Shown here one piece after another: positions 8,023 to 17,135 of a stretch of DNA of 64,000 nt; position 1 is the first letter of the stretch; each line of letters opens with the position of its first letter. The notes beneath the pieces were generated by a model, which did not search any database, was not told the DNA's origin, and saw only the letters and a list, made by a program, of their open reading frames with translations. The stretch covers positions 1-64,000 of the forward strand of contig CAMENP010000006.1 of NCBI GenBank assembly GCA_945928575.1. Direction: 5' to 3'. The DNA is from an uncultured Butyrivibrio sp. (lineage in GTDB: Bacteria; Bacillota; Clostridia; Lachnospirales; Lachnospiraceae). The translations under genes were made by a program, and so were the position numbers.

Positions 8023-9198
8023 CTACAGACACGACTCTAACTTCTCTATCATCTCGTCAACATTCTCTTTCGTGATTATAAGAGGCGGAATAAATCTGAT
8101 AACATTAGCTCCTGCAGCAAAAGTAATGAGTCCGTTATCAAGCATTTTACCGATAACCGGTCCTACAGGTGAATCGAATTCAAGTCCCTGAATAAGACAT
8201 ATTCCTCTGTGATCTATAATCTGTGGATATCTGTTCTTAACATCTTCAAGACGCTCATATAAATATCCACCGACAATATTGACATTATCAAGTATTTTAT
8301 CCTGTTCAAAAATATCAAAAACTTTGGCAGCTGCCGCACACGCTAACGGATTACCGCCATATGTTGTGCCGTGGTCACCTGCTTCGAGCACGCACGCAAA
8401 TTTCTCAGATGCCGCAAAAGCTCCGATAGGCACACCACATCCGAGTGCTTTGGCAGTTGTCAGGATATCCGGCATAATGCCGTATTTCTGATATGCATAC
8501 ATGGCACCGCTGCGGCCCATTCCGCACTGTACTTCATCAAGGATGAGGACAATATCTTTCTCATCGCAAAGTGCCCTGACACTCTTAATAAACTCTTCAG
8601 TTGCCGGATGTATTCCACCCTCGCCCTGAACAGTTTCCATTATTATAGCACATGTTTTATCATTTACCAAGTCCTTAACACTCTGAAAGTCATTATACCT
8701 GGCAAAATGCACACCGGGCATTAAAGGTTCAAACGGTTCCCTGTAATGCTCTGTGCCCGTAACCGATAATGAGCCTATGGTTCTTCCGTGGAAAGAATGT
8801 TCCATGGCAATTATTTCTGTTCTTCCGGTACGGTTTCCGTATTTCTTGGCAAGCTTAAGTGCTCCTTCTATCGACTCTGCACCGCTGTTTGTAAAAAATA
8901 CCTTTGAAAGGCCCGTTGCTTTAACAAGTTTTTCGCTTGCAGCCGCTGCCGGTTCATTATAAAAATAATTGGATGTATGGACAAGTTTGTCAACCTGTGC
9001 TTTGACTGCATCATTATATTCTTTATTATTATAACCAAGTGCGAAAACACCTATACCGGAGCCAAAATCAAGGTATTTCTTTCCTTCGGCATCATACAGA
9101 TAAACTCCGTCACCTTTTTCAAGTGCAACCTGATATCTGTTGTATGTATGGATAACATTAGCTTCAACTTTATCTATTATTTTACTTGTCTGTGACAT
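8023..9198 (-). CDS. argD: Acetylornithine aminotransferase
   Basis: Class III PLP-dependent aminotransferase of 391 residues that converts N-acetylglutamate semialdehyde to N-acetylornithine using glutamate. It shows the family landmarks: [14 protein letters not shown] near the start, [18 protein letters not shown] (cofactor phosphate region, near 100), [14 protein letters not shown] with the PLP-binding aspartate near 220, and [14 protein letters not shown] with the Schiff-base lysine near 250. Length is normal. The start overlaps the end of argB by 17 bases. The gene order argC-argJ-argB-argD supports the arginine role over other class III aminotransferases. Confidence 0.95.
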   Translation of the reverse strand: MSQTSKIIDKVEANVIHTYNRYQVALEKGDGVYLYDAEGKKYLDFGSGIGVFALGYNNKEYNDAVKAQVDKLVHTSNYFYNEPAAAASEKLVKATGLSKVFFTNSGAESIEGALKLAKKYGNRTGRTEIIAMEHSFHGRTIGSLSVTGTEHYREPFEPLMPGVHFARYNDFQSVKDLVNDKTCAIIMETVQGEGGIHPATEEFIKSVRALCDEKDIVLILDEVQCGMGRSGAMYAYQKYGIMPDILTTAKALGCGVPIGAFAASEKFACVLEAGDHGTTYGGNPLACAAAAKVFDIFEQDKILDNVNIVGGYLYERLEDVKNRYPQIIDHRGICLIQGLEFDSPVGPVIGKMLDNGLITFAAGANVIRFIPPLIITKENVDEMIEKLESCL

Positions 9199-10081
9199 AA
9201 AATTTCTCGGCTCCTTTATCTATAATCGCTGTTCCGACACCCTTATTGGTAAAGATTTCAAGCAACAGGCAGTGCGGTATTCTTCCGTCAAGGATATGTA
9301 CTCTTGAAACACCCTCTTCTATCGCATCGATACAGTTGTTAAGCTTAGGAAGCATTCCTCCGCCGATACATCCGTCCCCGATAAGCGCTCTTGCTTCTTC
9401 AAGACTGAGTTCCGAAATAAGTGTCTCCGGATCGTCTTTATCCCTGTACACGCCTTCAATATCCGTAAGAAAAGCAAGCTTTTCAGCTTTGACAGCCTTG
9501 GCTATGGCGCAAGCCGCATCATCCGCATTGATATTGTATGTATTATAATCATCGTCGGTTCCGATAGGACATATAACCGGGATAAAATCATTTTCAAGAA
9601 GTGTAAGTATGACTTCCGGATTGACATCTTTGACTTCTCCGACAAATCCGATATCCTGTCCCTGTGATAATTTCTTATCAACCTTTAACATTCCGCCATC
9701 CTTGCCGCTTATTCCGACAGCCTTCACGCCAAGCTCCTCCACAAGATTCACAAGGCTTTTATTGACACGGTTAAGTACCATCTCTGCAATTTCCATCGTT
9801 GGTTCATCCGTAACCCTGAGTCCGTTTACAAAATGTGTTTCCATTCCGGCCTTGTTGACCCACTTACTGATTTCTTTGCCGCCTCCATGTACAATAATCG
9901 GTTTGAAACCTACAAGCTTAAGTAATACGACGTCTTCAATGACTTTACGTTTGAGTGCTTCGTCTACCATCGCACTTCCGCCGTATTTTACGACAATTAT
10001 TTTACGGTTAAATTTCTGTATATATGGAAGCGCTTCTATAAGCACTTCCGCTTTCATTAATTCTGTGTCCAGATTTATCAT
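9182..10081 (-). CDS. argB: N-acetylglutamate kinase
   Basis: Amino acid kinase family enzyme of 299 residues that phosphorylates N-acetylglutamate, the committed and usually arginine-inhibited step. Visible motifs are [11 protein letters not shown] near residue 30 (phosphate binding), [12 protein letters not shown] near 65, the glycine-rich [10 protein letters not shown] near 135, and [12 protein letters not shown] near 185. The N-terminal extension (about 1-25) is of the type that forms the hexameric, arginine-sensitive enzyme, so feedback inhibition is likely. The ATG at 10081 lies 8 bases after AGGAG; a GTG 9 bases upstream has no room for a ribosome site. Confidence 0.95.
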   Translation of the reverse strand: MINLDTELMKAEVLIEALPYIQKFNRKIIVVKYGGSAMVDEALKRKVIEDVVLLKLVGFKPIIVHGGGKEISKWVNKAGMETHFVNGLRVTDEPTMEIAEMVLNRVNKSLVNLVEELGVKAVGISGKDGGMLKVDKKLSQGQDIGFVGEVKDVNPEVILTLLENDFIPVICPIGTDDDYNTYNINADDAACAIAKAVKAEKLAFLTDIEGVYRDKDDPETLISELSLEEARALIGDGCIGGGMLPKLNNCIDAIEEGVSRVHILDGRIPHCLLLEIFTNKGVGTAIIDKGAEKFYVTDK

Positions 10082-10099
10082 TTTCTTCACTCCTGTTTC

Positions 10100-11326
10100 T
10101 TAAGATCTGTAATCCGCATTAATGCTTACATATTCATGCGTAAGGTCACAGCCGTATGCTGTCGCGTGCGCGTCGCCGCAGTTACAGTCACATGTAGCAA
10201 TAACATGGTCTTTGGAAAGTATCTCGGTGGCCTTTTCTTCGCTGTAATCCGTCTGCACACCGGCTTTGGCAATCATAAGTCTGCCCGCTTCACTTTCAAA
10301 ATATAAATCAACTTTATCCGGGTCAAATTCCGCGCCCGAGTATCCCATGGCACAGAGAATCCTTCCCCAGTTGGCATCATGTCCGTAAATGGCTGCTTTG
10401 GTAAGACTTGATGTGATAACCGATTTGGCAAGAGTCTTTGCATCAGCCTTGGTCGGTGCATTTACAACCCTTACTTCAAAAAGACAGGTACATCCTTCCC
10501 CGTCTCCGGCTATAAGTTTTGAGAGTTCTTCATTGATATAGTATAATGCATCATAGAATTTCTTATAATTATCATCTTCTTTGGTTATCGGCGTATTACC
10601 AGCCATTCCGTTTGCAAGCACGAGAACCGTATCATTGGTTGATGTATCTCCGTCAACCGAAATCATGTTGAATGTCTCATCTATTCCGGCACTTAAAGCT
10701 TTCTGCAGAAGATTTTTATCTATAGCGCAGTCAGTTGTAATAAAGCACAACATTGTGCACATATTCGGATGAATCATGCCTGAACCCTTACACATACCGC
10801 CTATGGTAACCGGTACACCGTCAATATCTATCTGTACAGCAACCTGTTTGGAATGTGTATCTGTCGTCATAATGGCTTCGGCGGCAAGTGATGCATGTTC
10901 CTCGTCAGCAGCCATATTCTCAGGAAGCTTAGCTATTCCGGCATTAATTATATCCATAGGAAGCTGTTTGCCTATAACTCCCGTTGATGCGACTAATACT
11001 GCCTCTGCCGGTATTCCCAGTGCCTTACCCATACTTTCCGACATTTCCATACAGCACTTCATTCCTTCTTCACCGGTAGCCGCATTGGCAACACCGCTGT
11101 TTACAACAACCGCCTGTACATAATCCGATTCGTGTACAAGCTTATAATCCCATTTAACAGGCGCTGCTTTAACACGGTTGGTTGTAAATGTTCCGGCTGC
11201 CGCACACGGTTTCTCACTGTATACAAGTGCCATATCTTTTTTGGTGTTATTTTTGATTCCTGCATTAAGTCCGTTGGCCTTAAATCCTTTGGCAGCACAG
11301 ACACCGCCTTTAATTCCTTTTATCAT
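10100..11326 (-). CDS. argJ: Bifunctional ornithine acetyltransferase / N-acetylglutamate synthase
   Basis: ArgJ of 408 residues recycles the acetyl group from acetylornithine to glutamate, which removes the need for a separate argE. The precursor cleaves itself before a catalytic threonine within KGSGMIHPNMCTML (about 175-190). The residue before that Thr is Cys here, whereas Ala is common. The oxyanion-hole segment ASTGVIGKQLP is present near 110, and the C-terminal signature ending in NADYRS is complete. The ATG at 11326 follows GGATGG; a TTG 9 bases further upstream is the alternative. It lies 22 bases downstream of argC in the leftward arginine operon. Confidence 0.94.
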   Translation of the reverse strand: MIKGIKGGVCAAKGFKANGLNAGIKNNTKKDMALVYSEKPCAAAGTFTTNRVKAAPVKWDYKLVHESDYVQAVVVNSGVANAATGEEGMKCCMEMSESMGKALGIPAEAVLVASTGVIGKQLPMDIINAGIAKLPENMAADEEHASLAAEAIMTTDTHSKQVAVQIDIDGVPVTIGGMCKGSGMIHPNMCTMLCFITTDCAIDKNLLQKALSAGIDETFNMISVDGDTSTNDTVLVLANGMAGNTPITKEDDNYKKFYDALYYINEELSKLIAGDGEGCTCLFEVRVVNAPTKADAKTLAKSVITSSLTKAAIYGHDANWGRILCAMGYSGAEFDPDKVDLYFESEAGRLMIAKAGVQTDYSEEKATEILSKDHVIATCDCNCGDAHATAYGCDLTHEYVSINADYRS

Positions 11327-11348
11327 ATATATCAAACCATCCTTTCTT

Positions 11349-12389
11349 CTAAGGGAACATCGGGGCCATCATAAGTCCCTCTTTCTCATCAAGTCCGAAC
11401 ATAAGGTTCATATTCTGGACCGCCTGTCCAGCCGCACCCTTAACAATATTATCAAGAGCGCCCATCATAACAATACGTCCTGTTCTCTCATCAATCTTAA
11501 ATCCGATATCAACAAAGTTACTTCCTTCAACCCATTTGGTCTGCGGACATTCATCTTTCGGAAGAAGCCTGATAAAATATTCATTTCCGTAATATTTCTC
11601 ATATGCAGCACGGACTTCATCATATGTAACATTCTTCGTCAGATTGGCATACTCGGTAACAAGAATTCCTCTGTTCATCGGAACCAGATGCGGTGTAAAA
11701 ATAATCTTAACATCCTTACCGCATGCATATCCAAGCTGTTCTTCTATCTCAGGCGTATGTCTGTGTGTAAGGACACCGTACGCTTTAATATTCTCATTGA
11801 CTTCGCAGAAAAGATTATCCGTCTTGGCACCTCTTCCGGCTCCCGACGTACCGGACTTGGCATCCACGATCAGAGTATTCGGATCGATAATTCCTTCTTT
11901 CACAAGAGGATATGCCGTAAGTATCGAACATGTCGTATAACATCCCGGATTGGCCAGAAGTCTGGTATTCTTAATATCCTCCCTGTTTATCTCACAGAGA
12001 CCGTAAACTGCCTTTTTGATAAGTTCCGGGCTCTTATGCTCTATCTTATACCATTTCTCGTATGTCGCCACATCTTTGATTCTGTAATCCGCACTCAGGT
12101 CAATGACCTTTGCTCTGGATAAAATATCTTCATTAACAACCGATGCGCAATATCCCTGCGGTGTGGCTGTGAAGATAACATCAGCCTCATTTGCAAGCGC
12201 CTGCATATTATCGTCCATACACTTGGCATCAACAAGTTTAAACATATTACGGTAGATTCCCGCATAGTCTTCTCCGACGTAACTTCTTGAACCGTACCAC
12301 ACAATCTCAACGTCCTTTTGTCCGAGAAGTATTCTTACCAATTCATTACCGGCATATCCGGTAGCTCCGATTATTCCTGCTTTTATCAT
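11349..12389 (-). CDS. argC: N-acetyl-gamma-glutamyl-phosphate reductase
   Basis: NADPH-dependent reductase of 346 residues making N-acetylglutamate semialdehyde. An N-terminal Rossmann motif (KAGIIGATGYAGNELVR) and the catalytic cysteine in LLANPGCYTT (near 145) are visible, as is the conserved histidine region VLTHRHTPEIEEQLG near 210. The ATG at 12389 is chosen because GGAGGA lies just upstream; the upstream ATG at 12401 overlaps that ribosome site. It is the first gene of the leftward argCJBD operon and has its own promoter at 12488-12516. Confidence 0.95.
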   Translation of the reverse strand: MIKAGIIGATGYAGNELVRILLGQKDVEIVWYGSRSYVGEDYAGIYRNMFKLVDAKCMDDNMQALANEADVIFTATPQGYCASVVNEDILSRAKVIDLSADYRIKDVATYEKWYKIEHKSPELIKKAVYGLCEINREDIKNTRLLANPGCYTTCSILTAYPLVKEGIIDPNTLIVDAKSGTSGAGRGAKTDNLFCEVNENIKAYGVLTHRHTPEIEEQLGYACGKDVKIIFTPHLVPMNRGILVTEYANLTKNVTYDEVRAAYEKYYGNEYFIRLLPKDECPQTKWVEGSNFVDIGFKIDERTGRIVMMGALDNIVKGAAGQAVQNMNLMFGLDEKEGLMMAPMFP

Positions 12390-12487
12390 AATTTCCTCCA
12401 TAAAAACCTGGCTCTGATCCGGCAGTATTTACTATAATGATAATATTACTATCACCGGATTGTGTAAAGTCTTTTCTTGTTTTTATA

Positions 12488-12516
12488 ATTATACACACTT
12501 TATGCATATTATGCAA
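12488..12516 (-). promoter_or_regulatory. argC promoter
   Basis: Minus-strand TTGCAT (12516-12511), a 17-base spacer and a perfect TATAAT (12493-12488), about 100 bases upstream of argC. The -35 box is embedded in the palindrome at 12503-12515. Confidence 0.7.
12503..12515. promoter_or_regulatory. Candidate arginine-repressor operator
   Basis: TGCATATTATGCA is a perfect 6+1+6 dyad overlapping the argC -35 box. The related half-site TTGCATA recurs at the argG -35 (12554-12560). ArgR/AhrC operators are AT-rich dyads of about 18 bases at such promoters, but this sequence is not the textbook B. subtilis box, so the assignment is by position and symmetry. Confidence 0.4.
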
Positions 12517-12553
12517 GTATATTTTTATTTTTATACATATTTCAAAATAGATA

Positions 12554-12582
12554 TTGCATAAATCCTACATATGATGTATATT
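12554..12582 (+). promoter_or_regulatory. argG promoter
   Basis: TTGCAT (12554-12559), a 17-base spacer and TATATT (12577-12582), 43 bases upstream of the argG ATG. It diverges from the argC promoter, and both -35 boxes read TTGCAT. Confidence 0.65.
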
Positions 12583-12625
12583 ATTCCTAGTTAAAAAACA
12601 TAAAACACTCAGGAGGACATTTAAT

Positions 12626-13852
12626 ATGAAAGAAAAAGTCATTCTTGCCTACTCAGGCGGTCTTGATACCACAGCTATTATTCCATGGCTTAAAGAGAAT
12701 TTTGACTATGAAGTAATCTGTGTCTGTGCAGACTGCGGACAGGGAGACGAACTTGACGGTCTTCAGGAAAGAGCTATTTCCTGCGGCGCATCTAAATTAT
12801 ACATCGAGGATCTTACTGATGAATTCTGCGATGATTTCATCGTTCCTTGCGTACAGGCTCATGCCGTATATGAGAACAAATATCTTCTCGGTACATCAAT
12901 GGCAAGACCTGTTATCGCTAAGAGACTTGTAGAAATCGCCCGTAAAGAAGGCGCTACCGCTATCTGCCACGGCGCTACAGGTAAGGGTAATGATCAGATC
13001 CGTTTTGAGCTTACAATTAAAGCTCTCGCTCCGGACATTAAGATCATCGCTCCTTGGAGAAATGATAAGTGGACATTAAAATCACGTGAAGATGAGATTG
13101 AATATTGCAGACAGCATGGAATACACCTTCCGTTCTCACCTGATTCAAGCTACAGCCGTGACCGTAATATCTGGCACATCAGCCATGAAGGTCTTGAACT
13201 TGAAGATCCGGCCAACGAACCTAACTATAAGCACCTTCTCGTTCTCGGTGTAACTCCTGAGGAAGCTCCTGATGAAGGTGAATATGTAACAATGACATTT
13301 GAAAAGGGTGTTCCTACTTCTGTCAATGGCAAGAAGATGAAGGTATCTGATATTATCAGAGAACTCAACGCACTTGGCGGCAAGCACGGAATCGGCATTG
13401 TTGATATTGTTGAGAATCGTGTTGTTGGCATGAAGTCCCGTGGTGTATATGAAACACCTGGCGGAACAATCCTTTATGAAGCTCATCAGCAGCTTGAAGA
13501 GCTTATCCTTGACCGTGATACCACTACAATGAAGATTGATATGGCCAATAAGTTCGCTCAGGTTATCTACGAAGGCAAGTGGTTCACACCATTGCGTGCC
13601 GCTATCCAGGCTTTCATTGAGTCAACACAGGAATATGTTACCGGAGAAGTTAAATTCAAGCTTTACAAAGGTAACATCATCAAAGCCGGAACAACTTCAC
13701 CTTATTCACTTTACAATGAATCAATTGCTTCATTTACGACCGGTGATTTATATGACCACCATGACGCAGAAGGTTTCATCAACCTCTTTGGTCTCTCACT
13801 TAAGGTTCGTGCAATGAAAGAACTTGAGAACAAGAATAAGAAAGACAGATAA
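12626..13852 (+). CDS. argG: Argininosuccinate synthase
   Basis: Enzyme of 408 residues that joins citrulline and aspartate with ATP to form argininosuccinate. The N-terminal PP-loop ATP-binding motif [15 protein letters not shown] is intact (about 5-19), as are [15 protein letters not shown] near 120 and [14 protein letters not shown] near 172. The start follows AGGAGGA. It is the only plus-strand gene in the window, divergent from argCJBD with its own promoter, and ends at a strong terminator. argF and argH, needed to complete the pathway, are not present here. Confidence 0.97.
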   Translation: MKEKVILAYSGGLDTTAIIPWLKENFDYEVICVCADCGQGDELDGLQERAISCGASKLYIEDLTDEFCDDFIVPCVQAHAVYENKYLLGTSMARPVIAKRLVEIARKEGATAICHGATGKGNDQIRFELTIKALAPDIKIIAPWRNDKWTLKSREDEIEYCRQHGIHLPFSPDSSYSRDRNIWHISHEGLELEDPANEPNYKHLLVLGVTPEEAPDEGEYVTMTFEKGVPTSVNGKKMKVSDIIRELNALGGKHGIGIVDIVENRVVGMKSRGVYETPGGTILYEAHQQLEELILDRDTTTMKIDMANKFAQVIYEGKWFTPLRAAIQAFIESTQEYVTGEVKFKLYKGNIIKAGTTSPYSLYNESIASFTTGDLYDHHDAEGFINLFGLSLKVRAMKELENKNKKDR

Positions 13853-13875
13853 ATCTGTTTAGAGTTCAAATTAAA

Positions 13876-13920
13876 AACGCTTTCGCTATACAGTTAATGT
13901 ATTGCGAAAGCGTTATTTTT
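13876..13920. terminator. Bidirectional intrinsic terminator between argG and the fla-che operon
   Basis: An 11-bp perfect stem (13876-13886 with 13904-13914) encloses a 17-base loop, with T-rich runs on both sides (ATTTTT rightward; several Ts leftward). It lies between two convergent genes, so it can end argG transcription and the leftward 40-gene operon. Confidence 0.85.
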
Positions 13921-14449
13921 ATGACCGGGTTATTATTCTTGCGATTTCATCATATGACATATCTGCCTTTACTTTAAAATCGCCTGTCTGAATGCGCTCG
14001 GCATATCCGTTATTTACAAGGTAAGAATTAAATTCTTTCTGATTGGTAATTATTCCGAGACGTGCAAGTTCAGCTGACACTAATTCAGAATACATTCCCG
14101 GTGAAATCGTAAGAACAGCCTCTGCAACTGCCGGTTCGGTCGGTGCTTCTGTTGGTTTCTCTGTCGGTTTCTCCGTCGGTGCCTCTGTTACCGCTTCTGT
14201 GGTCTCTTCGACCGTCGTGGTCTCCTCAGCTCTTGTCGTCTGGTTTTCTGCGATTGTGGTCATCGCTTCTGTTGTCTGTGCAAATAAAGTATCTTCCTCT
14301 GATGATGCCATCACCATTCCGAGTTGAGCAGCACGCTTCTTAATCTGTGAGTCGTTCATGCTCCCTTTGGTATGATAAACGATAGTTAAAATTGCTGCTG
14401 TAACAAGAATACCAATTCCAAGTCCTCTTAAATAATATTTAAGTTTCAT
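13919..14449 (-). CDS. Small YceG/MltG-like membrane protein lacking the catalytic domain
   Basis: Single-pass membrane protein of 176 residues. It has an N-terminal helix (about 10-25), a long Thr/Glu/Pro-rich linker (about 60-110) with repeated TEKP/TEAP units that should span the cell wall, and a C-terminal segment (about 113-176, ISPGMYSELVSAELARLGII) resembling the LysM-like part of the endolytic transglycosylase MltG/YceG. The catalytic YceG domain is missing, so lytic activity is unlikely; wall binding is possible. The start has a strong GGGAGG/AGGTAGG site. It is the last gene of the fla-che operon, 3 bases after its neighbour, so a link to motility is plausible but unproven. Confidence 0.6.
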   Translation of the reverse strand: MKLKYYLRGLGIGILVTAAILTIVYHTKGSMNDSQIKKRAAQLGMVMASSEEDTLFAQTTEAMTTIAENQTTRAEETTTVEETTEAVTEAPTEKPTEKPTEAPTEPAVAEAVLTISPGMYSELVSAELARLGIITNQKEFNSYLVNNGYAERIQTGDFKVKADMSYDEIARIITRS

Positions 14450-14452
14450 AGC

Positions 14453-15187
14453 CTACCTGCCTCCCTTAAAAAGGTCAACAACAAGCTTTACTTCTCCTGT
14501 TCCTATTCCGAGAGTTTTGGCAATTTCCATATTTGATTTGCCGGCTCTGCTCATCTCGAGGATTTTCTCATTATTGTTACCGTTTTCAAAAACAGTTATA
14601 TCTTTATTATCTTCCCGTTCAGTTTCCTTCTTAACCGTATTACGCGCGCGGGAAGCGGCTGTCTTTGCGTTGCCCATTCTTTTTTTCTTAGGCTGTTCGT
14701 CAAAAGCTGACGCATCCGCACCTGTTTCGTCTGCTACGGACTCCGAAACCGCATCCAACTGATCAAGGACTGCCTCCTGCCTGGTCTTCTGACGAGGCTG
14801 TTTGGTCTCTTCTTTAATTTCTTTCTTGACAACATTAAGATCCCTGACAGTGTTATTGATTTCTTTCTTCTTTTCATTAAGCATATCATAGAGAAACATA
14901 ACTTCATTATGATTACGGTTAATCTCGCTTAAAATGGTCTCGGAATAATCGTTCATCTCCATTATTTTCTCATTGGATAATTTATCCAGTTTGATTTCGG
15001 TCTGCTCAGAAAGAGTCTCCATCTGCTCATCAAAAACCGTCATGATCTGATTCTTAATATCTTCTTTCTGCTTATCACTGAGTCTGATTTCGGCATTTTT
15101 CGGTGTGTCTGACTTGGATGTAAAAATAAAACTTGCCGCAAAAATCATTGCGCCGATTACTAACAATGTGATTTCTATGCCTGTCAT
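14453..15187 (-). CDS. SwrB-like membrane protein (DUF6115-type), tentative
   Basis: A 244-residue protein with one N-terminal helix (about 5-23), a long charged coiled-coil region (about 35-130), a Lys/Glu-rich low-complexity stretch, and a conserved-looking C-terminus (about 208-244) containing SNMEIAKTLGIGTGEVKLVV, which resembles a helix-turn-helix-like motif. In B. subtilis, swrB follows sigD at the end of fla-che and encodes a single-pass protein that promotes basal-body maturation. The topology, position and C-terminal pattern match, but this is an inference from memory, not a proven family hit. The start follows GGAG. Confidence 0.5.
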   Translation of the reverse strand: MTGIEITLLVIGAMIFAASFIFTSKSDTPKNAEIRLSDKQKEDIKNQIMTVFDEQMETLSEQTEIKLDKLSNEKIMEMNDYSETILSEINRNHNEVMFLYDMLNEKKKEINNTVRDLNVVKKEIKEETKQPRQKTRQEAVLDQLDAVSESVADETGADASAFDEQPKKKRMGNAKTAASRARNTVKKETEREDNKDITVFENGNNNEKILEMSRAGKSNMEIAKTLGIGTGEVKLVVDLFKGGR

Positions 15188-15199
15188 GTCAAATATCTC

Positions 15200-15508
15200 C
15201 TATATTCTGATATCAAAAACGGCATGTTCTTTGACCTTAACCTGTCCGTCTTCTTTATCTTTATTCTTATCACGTTTCTTACGGTTATCCTGATATTCCG
15301 CGCCAAAGCCTTCCTTACTGGCATCATACTCAGAATCCATATCCTTATCCTGTTTCTGATATACACGCTGCTGTTTAACATCGACAGCTTTCTCATTACT
15401 GTTGACTATCTGTTGCTGCATGATAACAGGCTTATCTTCCTGTGCCTGCTTTATTGGTGAAATATCCTGTGTTCTTCCGACATTCATGTTAAATTCCAAT
15501 GGTCTCAT
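15200..15508 (-). CDS. Hydrophilic protein of unknown function
   Basis: A 102-residue, highly charged protein without membrane segments or recognisable domain. It is Gln/Lys/Asp-rich with a run of alternating charges in the second half, so it is probably largely disordered. A GAAGGCGG ribosome site precedes the ATG, and the gene is embedded 18 bases after fapA and 12 bases before the SwrB-like gene, which supports it being real. No function is proposed beyond membership of the motility operon. Confidence 0.55.
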   Translation of the reverse strand: MRPLEFNMNVGRTQDISPIKQAQEDKPVIMQQQIVNSNEKAVDVKQQRVYQKQDKDMDSEYDASKEGFGAEYQDNRKKRDKNKDKEDGQVKVKEHAVFDIRI

Positions 15509-15526
15509 ACAATCGCCGCCTTCTGA

Positions 15527-17119
15527 TTACAAATTAATTCTTGTTACCTCACCGTCTTTGAGTACATACTGACAGTAGTTGTTCTTGTCACGTATAAAAA
15601 GACTTATGTCTCCTATTTCAATCTTTACACCCGGATAAATGCTTCCGTTCACCTTAATTCTGGCATCCTTGTTCTCAACAATAAGTTCTGATTTAGCGTT
15701 ATATTCACTCTTCATCTTATTGATCGAGTTATCTAAGAGTATCATATTTTTCATTGCCTTCTGAAGCATTTCTACTTTATCCGATTCGAGTTTTCCCTCA
15801 GTGTCCTGTTTTCTCCTGAGCAGAGATATCATCTGAGATAACTGTTCTTTATCTTTAGATTCTTTGTTTATCTGTTTCATTATATTATCAAGCTCGATTA
15901 AAAGTTCAGGATCGGATCCGACACCGATAATTGTATTTGTCCCCATATCAGAGCCTATTGTCTTCGCTGATATCAGATTCCCGGCCCTTACGAATCCTCC
16001 GATCAGATATCCGTTACGTCCGTGTATTTCAATATTGCCTCTGGCAGTTACCTTACTGTGCATTATAGCATCAGTGTCAATATCTTTACCGGCAATTACC
16101 CTTGCATTTTCGATAAAATTAGATGCAATATTACCACCCGCGGTAAGAACGCCTTTATTCATTCCCTGAATTCCACGCTGTAATATAATATTGCCGCCGG
16201 CTGTAATCTCAGCACCTTCGACCACACCGTCAACAACTACATTTCCGCTTGCTTTTACCTTAAATCCGGCAAGTACGTTTCCTTTAATATGGACATTTCC
16301 GTCAAAATCGATATCTCCGGTTGTCGTATCTACATCAGCAGAAATCTCGTATTCGTCAGAAACAAATATTTTATCATTTTCTAATTTTACATGACCTGTA
16401 ACCAAAGAAATCAGCTGTAATCCATCATCGGATACTTTAAGATTTCGTCCGTATTTAAATATTTTACGATAGACTTTTCGTGGCTTGATTACATTGCCGT
16501 AAACATCCATTCCATTCTCACCAGGATATTCCGGCTTGATCTGTGCTACCACATCTCCTGCATTAACTTTATTGATAAGATCAAGTTTGTGAAAATCGAC
16601 TGTTCCGTCATCATTAATCTGTGGCTTATTGGATACTGTTGTACTGAAATTATATGTAAGTTCGGCATCATATCCATCAACCGCCTCCGTACCTGCAGCC
16701 ACAACTATAGGAACAAAATAAAGTTTTTCCTGCACCATTTTGCGGATATTTTCCTCGATAAATCCATATCGGATTTTCTTGGCCGCAAGTCCGGAATGAA
16801 TTTCCGCTTCATCCGCATCACTCATTGAGCTTGTCGGCGGATACAATATGGCCGTCACCTTCATGCCATCTGTTGATATGCTGCTTTCGCACCATCCGGA
16901 AAAAGGTGTAATACAATCGCTTACTCTCACTGCCTCGTCATGCGCTGTATCAAACACTACTTTAAGTTGCACGATGCTATCGTATGGCACTTTCTTGGTA
17001 TCACAAAAATGAACCAGATCCTCAAAACTCGGATTATATCCGCCGGTCTCTGCTTCATGTATTTTTAAATACAACCCATCTGTTCTGTTATCCAGTTCAA
17101 AATACCCGCTTTTTGCCAT
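15527..17119 (-). CDS. FapA-family (DUF342) polymer-forming protein
   Basis: A 530-residue protein of the DUF342/FapA family. An N-terminal alpha/beta region (about 1-175) is followed by a right-handed beta-helix region (about 180-410) rich in short hydrophobic/glycine repeats such as GNVHIKGNVLAGFKVKASG. A helical coiled segment (about 410-480) and a short beta tail complete it. Family members (V. vulnificus FapA) have been linked to phospho-signalling, but the biochemical role is unsettled. It lies directly downstream of the sigma-28 gene; in many Clostridia and Bacilli the same family is found near flagellar genes. The start has AGGAG. Confidence 0.75.
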   Translation of the reverse strand: MAKSGYFELDNRTDGLYLKIHEAETGGYNPSFEDLVHFCDTKKVPYDSIVQLKVVFDTAHDEAVRVSDCITPFSGWCESSISTDGMKVTAILYPPTSSMSDADEAEIHSGLAAKKIRYGFIEENIRKMVQEKLYFVPIVVAAGTEAVDGYDAELTYNFSTTVSNKPQINDDGTVDFHKLDLINKVNAGDVVAQIKPEYPGENGMDVYGNVIKPRKVYRKIFKYGRNLKVSDDGLQLISLVTGHVKLENDKIFVSDEYEISADVDTTTGDIDFDGNVHIKGNVLAGFKVKASGNVVVDGVVEGAEITAGGNIILQRGIQGMNKGVLTAGGNIASNFIENARVIAGKDIDTDAIMHSKVTARGNIEIHGRNGYLIGGFVRAGNLISAKTIGSDMGTNTIIGVGSDPELLIELDNIMKQINKESKDKEQLSQMISLLRRKQDTEGKLESDKVEMLQKAMKNMILLDNSINKMKSEYNAKSELIVENKDARIKVNGSIYPGVKIEIGDISLFIRDKNNYCQYVLKDGEVTRINL

Positions 17120-17135
17120 ACCATTCTCCTTTATT

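Noticed and set aside
11178..12122. A 314-codon plus-strand frame opposite argJ and argC
   Set aside because: It spans the junction of two intact genes on the other strand, has no plausible start signal and shows no known family.
12402..12625. Riboswitch or T-box between argC and argG
   Set aside because: The region is AT-rich and fully explained by two promoters and a dyad; no T-box sequence or leader terminator is visible.
14140..14200. Short tandem repeats that might suggest a CRISPR or minisatellite
   Set aside because: Units of 12 bases stay in frame and encode the Thr-Glu-Lys-Pro linker; there are no spacers.
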